Below, piece after piece: positions 57,565 through 64,000 of a DNA stretch of 64,000 bases. Source of the DNA: a virus; the IMG/VR virus record IMGVR_UViG_3300042391_001456, positions 38,754 through 102,753 of that record; one strand, given 5' to 3'. The notes under the pieces were generated by a model that searched no databases, was not told the origin of the DNA, and saw only the letters and a program-made list of their open reading frames with translations. Positions within the stretch are counted from its first letter, which is position 1. Each line of letters starts with the position of its first letter. The position numbers and the translations under genes were made by a program.

Positions 57565-58359
57565 ATGGAAATAAAAAAATATGATAAGTTTGTTTTACAA
57601 ACAGAGATGATTGAGTATTTTATTAATGACTTTAATACTCAGATATTAACTGAATCGAAAGAGGAATCTGAATCAATATTAAAAAAAATAATATCTGATT
57701 TAAATCTTAATTTTAGATTAGTTGGAACATTTGGATTTGGCATTGGTGCTTTTTTACCAATTGTTAATCAATTAATGAAAAATATGAATCTATCTTCAGT
57801 TGAATTAACAAAAGAAACCATAGTCCTTTTAACACTAACTGCTATTTCAATTATATTTTTGGAAGAAAAAAAACCTAAAGATCCTCAAGAAGAATCTGAA
57901 TTAATAAAAGATTCCAAATCAATGTTAGAAGAGTTGAGAATGAAGGGTATTGGAGATGGTATTGTTAAAAAAGTAATTAAATGTCTAAAATCAACAAAAA
58001 ATGTATTTAAAATAATTGGTAAACATTTAGGTGCTGTTGTTGGTGGATTTATGGATATGTTTGCTTATTCATCAATGATGGTTCCTATAATGAGTACTTT
58101 ATCAAATGTTGTAAATAAATTCGATTTAAATCTAGATACAATGCCTCAAAACTTTCTTATGTTAACTGCTGGTGTTACTACTATAGTTGCTAAGCATGGT
58201 ATTTCATATCTTTTGAGAAAATTGAAAGGCAAGTTAAATATTTCTGATAAAGTAGAGAAAGAAATAGAAAATGAGATAGAGACACCTACAATTACTAAAA
58301 TTGCTAGATTTGGAGACGGTGACTCTAATCAATCTGGTGAATTAATCAAGGAACAATAA
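57565..58359 (+). CDS. Membrane protein with leader-like start (264 aa)
   Basis: Starts MEIKKYDKFVLQTEM. Hydrophobic segments at ~52-75 (FRLVGTFGFGIGAFLPIVNQLM), ~85-100 (IVLLTLTAISIIFLE), ~155-180 (LGAVVGGFMDMFAYSSMMVPIM) and ~195-215 (FLMLTAGVTTIVAKHG) indicate 3-4 membrane helices. The C-terminal ~50 residues are charged. If the leader functions, it could be a packaged membrane-insertion or ejection protein; otherwise it is a plain membrane protein. Confidence 0.55.
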   Translation: MEIKKYDKFVLQTEMIEYFINDFNTQILTESKEESESILKKIISDLNLNFRLVGTFGFGIGAFLPIVNQLMKNMNLSSVELTKETIVLLTLTAISIIFLEEKKPKDPQEESELIKDSKSMLEELRMKGIGDGIVKKVIKCLKSTKNVFKIIGKHLGAVVGGFMDMFAYSSMMVPIMSTLSNVVNKFDLNLDTMPQNFLMLTAGVTTIVAKHGISYLLRKLKGKLNISDKVEKEIENEIETPTITKIARFGDGDSNQSGELIKEQ

Positions 58360-58413
58360 ACAAAGGTCTTCTATATCATATAATACATGATTAAAAAAAT
58401 AATTATATGATAC

Positions 58414-59748
58414 ATGACTACTCCACAATTAGAGAAGGTTTATTTTAATTTTATTCTAAAGAATAAAAAGTATTTTGATATAGTAAAGGCATATTTTTTT
58501 AGAAATTCGGAAATTCAATTTGTTTATGGCGTAATTAGAGAGTATATGGTGAAAAATTCAGATGTTGAAGTTCCAACACCTCGCCAAATACTCGACATGA
58601 TTGCGATACAAGATAAAGAGGGTGTTATTACTAAAGAAATCTTAAAATCAATTTTACAAGTAGACCTTAAAGAATACGATGAGAAAAACTTCATCGAACC
58701 TAACTTCAATGGTTGGGTACTATCAAACAGACTTAAAACTGGTACTGTTGATATAATAGACGAAACTAGAAATTTAGATTCAATTTCGGATTTTGATAAA
58801 GCGGTAGAAGCTGCTAACCGAATAAAATGTATTGTTGATGAAATGTCTTCTACAAACTTTATTCAAGATGATGATATGGGATCAGACTTTGATGATGCTG
58901 AAAATCATGTTCAAGATTCTTCAAAGTTTAAAGTTAAATGTGGATTTGAAACTATTGACCATATGCTCGGTGGTGGATGGGATATTTCTACACTAAACGT
59001 AATAATGGCCGAAACTAATAATGGTAAGTCATTATGGATGCAGAATTTTGCCGTTAAATCCGCAAATATGGGTCACAATGTTCTTTATATCACTTTAGAA
59101 ATGAGTGAACGTAAAGTAATGAAGAGATTAGGCGCTATGAGACTTCAGATACCTATCAATGATTATGATAAGCAATCTAAAGATGTTGATCTAATTAAAA
59201 CAAAAATTGAAAACCTCAAAAGAGTTGAAGGTGGGACTGATTTATTTGAAAAGAAAATTGGTAAAATAATAACTAAATTCTGGGCCGCTGGTACCGCAAC
59301 CGTTGCAGATTTTGATAATTATATTCAAAAGTTAAAAGAGAAAAGAGGCGTAAAAATCGATCTAATCATTGTTGATTATATAACATTGGTTGCTGCTAAT
59401 AGAGGTTCCAACGCTGATAACTTATACAGTAAGGGAAAACATTTAGCTGAAGCTTTAAGAGCAATGGGCGCTAAATATAAGTGTCCGGTAATAACTGGGG
59501 TTCAGGTTGCTAAAGATGCTTGGAACTCTTCTGATATAACATTAGAATCCGTTCCTGAGAGTAAAGCTATTGCTGAAACTGCTGATAGTTTCTTTGCCAT
59601 CATCAGAACCGAAGAAATGAAAAGACAAAATCTTTATAGATTTAAACTTTTGAAACAAAGAGATGGTGACTTTTTGAAAGCTCAGGTCAGATTGAATTTG
59701 AATTCAACTTACTTGACCTTGGAAAATGATCAATTTTTAGATCAATAA
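58414..59748 (+). CDS. 41: Replicative DNA helicase, DnaB/gp41-like
   Basis: A 444-residue protein. The N-terminal ~145 residues are helical (primase-interaction domain). The RecA-like core begins with GFETIDHMLGGGWD; Walker A is A199-ETNNGKS; YITLEMSERKVMKRL and LIIVDYITLVAANRG (Walker B) follow, then GVQVAKDAWNSSDITLESVPESKAIAETAD and KQRDGD. It forms the hexameric 5'-3' helicase of the replisome. A primase gene is not seen in the window. Confidence 0.92.
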   Translation: MTTPQLEKVYFNFILKNKKYFDIVKAYFFRNSEIQFVYGVIREYMVKNSDVEVPTPRQILDMIAIQDKEGVITKEILKSILQVDLKEYDEKNFIEPNFNGWVLSNRLKTGTVDIIDETRNLDSISDFDKAVEAANRIKCIVDEMSSTNFIQDDDMGSDFDDAENHVQDSSKFKVKCGFETIDHMLGGGWDISTLNVIMAETNNGKSLWMQNFAVKSANMGHNVLYITLEMSERKVMKRLGAMRLQIPINDYDKQSKDVDLIKTKIENLKRVEGGTDLFEKKIGKIITKFWAAGTATVADFDNYIQKLKEKRGVKIDLIIVDYITLVAANRGSNADNLYSKGKHLAEALRAMGAKYKCPVITGVQVAKDAWNSSDITLESVPESKAIAETADSFFAIIRTEEMKRQNLYRFKLLKQRDGDFLKAQVRLNLNSTYLTLENDQFLDQ

Positions 59749-59795
59749 GAAACAAATATAATAAAAAAAAATATAATAAAAAAATAAATAAATCC

Positions 59796-60722
59796 ATGGC
59801 TAAGAAAAATAGAGACAATGATGATGATGACTTTGATGATGAATTAGAAAATTCCGAATATAATGAAGATATTGAAGATGATGAATCAGAATCCGAATCA
59901 GAATCAGAATTTGATTTGGGAGATGATTGTGATGAGATTGATATAGTTATTGAAATTGATGACGAAGATCTCTTAGATGATACCAAACCAAGTGAAGAAG
60001 ATGATATTGTATTATCAAAACATAAAATTGATGGCAAACACTCATTGAAATATGATTCTATATTCAAGGGTAAAAAAGAAGATCCTCTGAGTGAGGATGA
60101 ATTGGACGGTTTCGCATATTATCATAAAGAAAGTATAGAAGTTGATAAATCTTCAAATTATTATTTTGAATCAATAGATAATGAGAGTTACATTAGATCA
60201 AAGCTAGTAAAAGAAAAAGTTTATGAGGTTTTAGTTTCACATACAGAATTAAATTTTATGAACAACCGAAGAAAACCATCTAGAGTTGATTTTAACCATT
60301 ATTATTTTCTATTAAAACAAAATTTAGATAATGAGAGTTTTACCAATGTTGAATTATTTAATGAATTATCTGTTTACTTTTCCGATAATCTATTTAATAT
60401 GTTTAAGTTATTGGATAATAAATGGAGAAATTTAATAATAAATGAATTACAAGATCATATTGGTAAAAATTTAGAATCTAAACAAATTATGAATAGAAAT
60501 ATATATGAAGGTACTGAAATTGAGTTTGTTTGGGAAGATGAATTTGGATCTGATAAACTTATAACAGGTGTTGTTTTAATAACAGATTATGATAATTCAA
60601 TATTTAGAGTTGATTCATATGAAAATATTTATGATGTTCACATATCAAATATAACTAAAATTTTAAATAACGAAAAGTTCAAATATAATTTGAATAAACT
60701 TAATAATATAGATTTTTTATAA
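59796..60722 (+). CDS. Hypothetical protein with acidic N-terminus (308 aa)
   Basis: Residues 8-70 are almost all acidic, with a Ser-Glu run. The rest is mixed helical, with a small C-terminal SH3-like stretch (GTEIEFVWEDEFGSDKLITG). It lies between gp41 and nrdA. By position it could be a helicase loader or accessory, but nothing in sequence shows this. Confidence 0.5.
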   Translation: MAKKNRDNDDDDFDDELENSEYNEDIEDDESESESESEFDLGDDCDEIDIVIEIDDEDLLDDTKPSEEDDIVLSKHKIDGKHSLKYDSIFKGKKEDPLSEDELDGFAYYHKESIEVDKSSNYYFESIDNESYIRSKLVKEKVYEVLVSHTELNFMNNRRKPSRVDFNHYYFLLKQNLDNESFTNVELFNELSVYFSDNLFNMFKLLDNKWRNLIINELQDHIGKNLESKQIMNRNIYEGTEIEFVWEDEFGSDKLITGVVLITDYDNSIFRVDSYENIYDVHISNITKILNNEKFKYNLNKLNNIDFL

Positions 60723-60784
60723 AAAATAATTGTAAAAAATCCCTAAAAATAATCAATTTGATATATTTAGTTTAAAAATTGACC

Positions 60785-60793
60785 TAATATATA
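60785..60793 (+). promoter_or_regulatory. TAATATATA element upstream of nrdA
   Basis: Exact nonamer 23 bases before the start at 60817. Confidence 0.35.
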
Positions 60794-60816
60794 AAAACAA
60801 AAAAAATAAAAAATAT

Positions 60817-63108
60817 ATGAGAAAAGATATTTATGTTCTAAAAAGAGATGGTAGAAAAGAACTACTTAACTATGAGAAAGTAAATAAAGTTTTAGAGTGG
60901 GCAACTGATGGAATTTCATCTGTTAGCGCATCAGATGTAGCAATGAACGCTAAACTACAAATCTATAGTGGTATAAACACATCAGATATTCATAGAGTTT
61001 TAATTCAAAGTGCCTCTGATATGATCACTGAAGATACTCCAAATTATCAATTTGTAGCTTCTAAACTTTTAAATTATTTACTTAGAAAAGAAGTTTTTAA
61101 TACTTACACTAATTTTCCAAGATTGAAAGACTTTATTAGAACTAATGTAGATAGAGGTGTTTATGATTCAGAAATTCTGAACTTTTATTCAGATAAAGAT
61201 TTGGATAAAATAGAAGGATTCATTAAACATAAAAGAGATGAGGATTTAACTTATGCTGGTATTCAACAATTAATGGATAAGTATCTTGTTCAACATAGAA
61301 AAACTGGTGAACAATATGAAACTCCACAATTTATGTATATGATGATTTCAATTACATTATTTGCTAAATATATTGGTGAAGATCGTATGGATAAAGTTAA
61401 AAGATTCTATGAATTATTATCACTTCAAAAAATATCATTACCAACTCCAATTTTAGCTGGTGTTAGAACACCAAATAGACAATTTTCATCTTGTGTTCTA
61501 ATTGATGTAGCTGATGATTTAGATTCAATTGGAGCATCTGGACACGCGGTTCTTAGATACATTTCAAATAGAGCTGGTATCGGTCTTAACTTTAGATTGA
61601 GAGCTATTGGTTCGGAAGTTAATGGTGGTGAGAAAGTTCATACAGGATTAATTCCATTTCTTAAAGTATTTGAATCATCTGTTAAATCTTGTTCACAAGG
61701 TGGTATTAGAGGAGGTGCTGCAACAGCTCACTACCCATTCTGGCACAAAGAAATTATGGAAATTTTAGTACTTAAAAATAATACTGGTAACGAATTAAAT
61801 AGAGTTAGAAGAATGGATCACTCTATACAATTATGTAGATTGTTTTATAGAAGATTTATTTCAAAAGAAAATATCACTCTTTTTTCACCAAATGATGTTA
61901 CCGATTTATATGAAGCATTTGGATATGATAATGATAAGTTTGAAGAATTATATCTAAAATATGAAAACGATTCAACTATTTCTAAAATAACAATTCCAGC
62001 TGTTGAGTTAATGAATTTACTTCTTCAAGAAAGATTAGAAAATGGTAGAATTTATATTCAAAATTTAGACAACGCTAACACACACTCTGGTTTTACTGAT
62101 AAAATAAATATGAGTAATTTATGCCAAGAGATCAATTTACCTACTAGTCCTATCTATGATGTTAACTCAGAAAAAGAAGGAGAAATTGCACTTTGTGTAT
62201 TAGGAGCAATAAATTTGGGAACTATTAAAGGTTTTGATGAATTAGAAGAAATTTGTGAATATACGGTTAGAATGTTAGATTATATAATTGATATTCAAGA
62301 CTATCCAGTAGTAGCTGCTAAGAAAATGTTAAAAAGAAGATCTTTGGGTGTTGGTGTTACAAATTTAGCTTATTGGTTAGCTAAAAACAATTTAGACTAT
62401 ACAAATAGGTCATTGGTTGAAATTGATAGATTATTTGAACATATTCAATTTAATTTGTTGAAAGCTTCGAATAAATTAGCAAAAGAATATGGAAAGTGTG
62501 AATATTTTGATAGAACAAAATACTCTAAAGGATTATTACCAATTGATCATTATTCAAAATCAGTAGATACTATTGTATCTAGAGAGTTAGAATGTGATTG
62601 GGAATCTTTAAGAAAAGATATTTTAGAATTTGGTTTGAGAAACTCTGTTGTTTCAGCACAGATGCCTTGTGAATCTAGTTCTGTAGTAAGTTCATCAACT
62701 AATGGTATAGAAGCACCTAGAAAACTTATATCTGTTAAAAAATCTAAATCTGGTTCACCTCTTCCAGTTGTTGTTCCTGAGATTTCAAGATTAAAGAATA
62801 AATATTCATTCTCTTGGGGATTCAATAATGATGATATGAATAATGTAGTTGCTGTAATTCAAAAGTATTTTGATCAAGGTATTTCAGTTAACCATTATTA
62901 TGATAAAAAGAAATATGCAGATGGTAATATTCCGTTATCAGAAGTGGCTAAAGATTTATTAACTTTTTACAAATTAGGTGGTAAACAAATCTATTACGCT
63001 AATTCTAAAGATTATAAATCTGATAAATTAGAAGATATGATCACAACTGAAAAATTAGAACTAATTGAGGTTGGTGATAATGATTGTGGAGATTCATGTA
63101 CAATTTAA
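60817..63108 (+). CDS. nrdA: Ribonucleoside-diphosphate reductase class I, alpha subunit (NrdA)
   Basis: A 763-residue protein. The ATP-cone begins at YVLKRDGRKELLNYEKV. The active-site Cys of the first strand is in FSSCVLIDVADD; the finger-loop triad is NLCQEI (Asn-Leu-Cys-x-Glu); SAQMPCESSSVVSSSTNG is the class I substrate loop. The C-terminus has C757-GDS-C761, the redox pair that re-reduces the active site. It makes dNDPs with NrdB, encoded 80 bases downstream behind a terminator. Confidence 0.96.
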   Translation: MRKDIYVLKRDGRKELLNYEKVNKVLEWATDGISSVSASDVAMNAKLQIYSGINTSDIHRVLIQSASDMITEDTPNYQFVASKLLNYLLRKEVFNTYTNFPRLKDFIRTNVDRGVYDSEILNFYSDKDLDKIEGFIKHKRDEDLTYAGIQQLMDKYLVQHRKTGEQYETPQFMYMMISITLFAKYIGEDRMDKVKRFYELLSLQKISLPTPILAGVRTPNRQFSSCVLIDVADDLDSIGASGHAVLRYISNRAGIGLNFRLRAIGSEVNGGEKVHTGLIPFLKVFESSVKSCSQGGIRGGAATAHYPFWHKEIMEILVLKNNTGNELNRVRRMDHSIQLCRLFYRRFISKENITLFSPNDVTDLYEAFGYDNDKFEELYLKYENDSTISKITIPAVELMNLLLQERLENGRIYIQNLDNANTHSGFTDKINMSNLCQEINLPTSPIYDVNSEKEGEIALCVLGAINLGTIKGFDELEEICEYTVRMLDYIIDIQDYPVVAAKKMLKRRSLGVGVTNLAYWLAKNNLDYTNRSLVEIDRLFEHIQFNLLKASNKLAKEYGKCEYFDRTKYSKGLLPIDHYSKSVDTIVSRELECDWESLRKDILEFGLRNSVVSAQMPCESSSVVSSSTNGIEAPRKLISVKKSKSGSPLPVVVPEISRLKNKYSFSWGFNNDDMNNVVAVIQKYFDQGISVNHYYDKKKYADGNIPLSEVAKDLLTFYKLGGKQIYYANSKDYKSDKLEDMITTEKLELIEVGDNDCGDSCTI

Positions 63109-63139
63109 TAAAAAGAGGATTAAAAATCCTCTTTTTTTA
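63108..63139 (+). terminator. Terminator between nrdA and nrdB
   Basis: Stem AAAAAGAGGAT / ATCCTCTTTTT with a T tract just after nrdA. Confidence 0.85.
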
Positions 63140-63188
63140 TCAACAAAAAAATCTATTTATATATAAATTATAATTAAAACATTAAAAT

Positions 63189-64000
63189 ATGGCAAATATA
63201 CTAAATCTAAACAACGAAATCGATTACACAAAAGTTCCTGTTTTCTTCGGTTCTAAAGGAATGTCTATCCAAAGATATGATAAGTTTAAATATCCTGGTT
63301 TCTTCGAATTGTTTAAAAAACAAATTAATTCATTCTGGTTACCAGAGGAGTTTGATTTATCTAAGGATAGATTAGATTATAAAGATATGAGTGATAATGA
63401 AAAATTCATTTTTACTTCAAATCTAAAGTATCAAATCTTATTAGATAGTGTTCAATCTAGAGGTATTCCTCACTTAACAGAGTTTTTATCAAATCCTGAA
63501 GTTGAGGCATTTTGTTCAGCTTGGTCATTCTTTGAAACTATACATTCATACTCTTACACATTTATTATTAAAAATGTTTATTCACAACCTGGAGACGTTT
63601 TTGATAATATTTTAAATGATGAGGAGATTATTAAAAGAGCTTCTTCTGTTACTAAATATTATGATGATTTAATCAACTCATATGGGGAAACTGAAGAGGA
63701 TTTAAAGAAAAAACTTTATCTTACATTAATGTCAATTAATATCTTAGAGGGTATTAGATTTTATGTTTCATTTGCTTGTTCATATGCTTTCGCTCAAAAT
63801 GGTAAAATGGAAGGAAATGCTAAAGTTATCTCACTTATTAATAAAGATGAAAATTTACATTTAGGATTTACTCAAAAAATTCTAAGAGACTTATCCATTA
63901 ACAAAGAAGAAGGTTTCTATGAAATTGCTAAAGAATTACAACCTAAAGTAATTGAGATGTTTAAATTAGCAGCTGAAGAAGAAATGGAATGGGCTGATTA
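63189..64000 (+). CDS. nrdB: Ribonucleotide reductase beta subunit (NrdB), 5' part
   Basis: Open to the end of the window, so the 3' end is missing. MANILNLNNEIDYTKVPVFFGSKG starts the protein. LDSVQSRG gives the first Asp ligand; WSFFETIHSYSYTFIIKN gives Glu, His and the Tyr radical position; ILEGIRFYVSFACS and KDENLHLGF give the later Glu and His ligands. This is the class Ia di-iron arrangement. The visible 270 residues are about two thirds of the family length. Confidence 0.95.
   Translation, partial: MANILNLNNEIDYTKVPVFFGSKGMSIQRYDKFKYPGFFELFKKQINSFWLPEEFDLSKDRLDYKDMSDNEKFIFTSNLKYQILLDSVQSRGIPHLTEFLSNPEVEAFCSAWSFFETIHSYSYTFIIKNVYSQPGDVFDNILNDEEIIKRASSVTKYYDDLINSYGETEEDLKKKLYLTLMSINILEGIRFYVSFACSYAFAQNGKMEGNAKVISLINKDENLHLGFTQKILRDLSINKEEGFYEIAKELQPKVIEMFKLAAEEEMEWAD

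Noticed and set aside
53170-59748. C-terminal half of gp43 just downstream as a frameshifted continuation
   Set aside because: I looked for YGDTDS-like and NSxYG-like motifs in the downstream genes and found none; the next frames encode an archaemetzincin and a DinG-like helicase.

Overview
The window is a continuous stretch of an AT-rich, large T4-like tailed-phage genome. The T4-type core is visible as a gp21-type prohead protease, a gp23-type major capsid protein, a gp32-type single-strand DNA-binding protein, a gp41-type replicative helicase, a family B DNA polymerase (gp43, only its N-terminal part), NrdA/NrdB and ThyA. The host is probably a member of the Bacteroidota. Several genes and a tmRNA are preceded by the Bacteroidota promoter pattern TTTG-N19-20-TAnnTTTG, Shine-Dalgarno sequences are mostly absent, and coding is strongly AT-biased. 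Genes are tightly packed on both strands, often overlapping by 4-20 bases, and transcription units end in clear hairpin plus T-tract terminators.

Layout. 0-6 kb: structural-like genes, a tail-collar fibre protein and a CorA magnesium channel. 5.9-9.4 kb: a run of genes whose products begin with a T4-like capsid-targeting leader. 9.5-12.7 kb: a DnaQ-like exonuclease, an M15 endolysin-type peptidase and SSB. 12.8-16.7 kb: a head module made of a protease fused to a repeat-rich scaffold, followed by the major capsid protein. 16.9-19.7 kb: a GGCT-like protein, an NFACT-R protein and a metallopeptidase. 19.8-20.2 kb: a complete tmRNA with an unusually long tag. 20.2-23 kb: NADAR, a Dam-like methylase, a truncated capsid-protein paralogue and small genes. 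23-30.2 kb (minus strand): leader proteins, a DUF723/Vsr-like endonuclease, a nucleotidyltransferase and a 1389-residue collagen-like tail fibre. 31.4-36.9 kb (minus strand): three overlapping genes for two-domain glycosylation enzymes, one with a TibC/BAHT-type heptosyltransferase domain. 36.9-51.5 kb: a dense accessory region with a polymerase-A-like palm protein, a second truncated capsid paralogue, a RimB-like protease, a second metallopeptidase, a 2H phosphoesterase, HAD, Fpg/Nei, a nucleoside deoxyribosyltransferase-like protein, ThyA and glycosyltransferases. 51.6-64 kb: split gp43, a membrane-anchored archaemetzincin, a DinG/XPD-like helicase, a scaffold-like protein, gp41 helicase and NrdAB.

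The most coherent new story is in the head. At least ten scattered genes share an N-terminal leader such as MKILKYLDFINES or MKLLKYLEFITEE. It resembles the T4 capsid-targeting sequence (MKTYQEFIAEA), and the matching prohead protease is encoded here. The leaders sit on enzyme-like proteins (S51 cyanophycinase-like, NFACT-R, nucleotidyltransferase, possible PD-(D/E)XK nuclease, membrane protein), which suggests a repertoire of packaged and injected effectors. Two further patterns cut across gene families: a short C-terminal motif (R-D/N-x-K-I-D/N-x-I/L-I/L) on about ten unrelated small proteins, and a TAATATATA element 4-30 bases before many start codons. Function calls come from reading motifs only; no database search was run.
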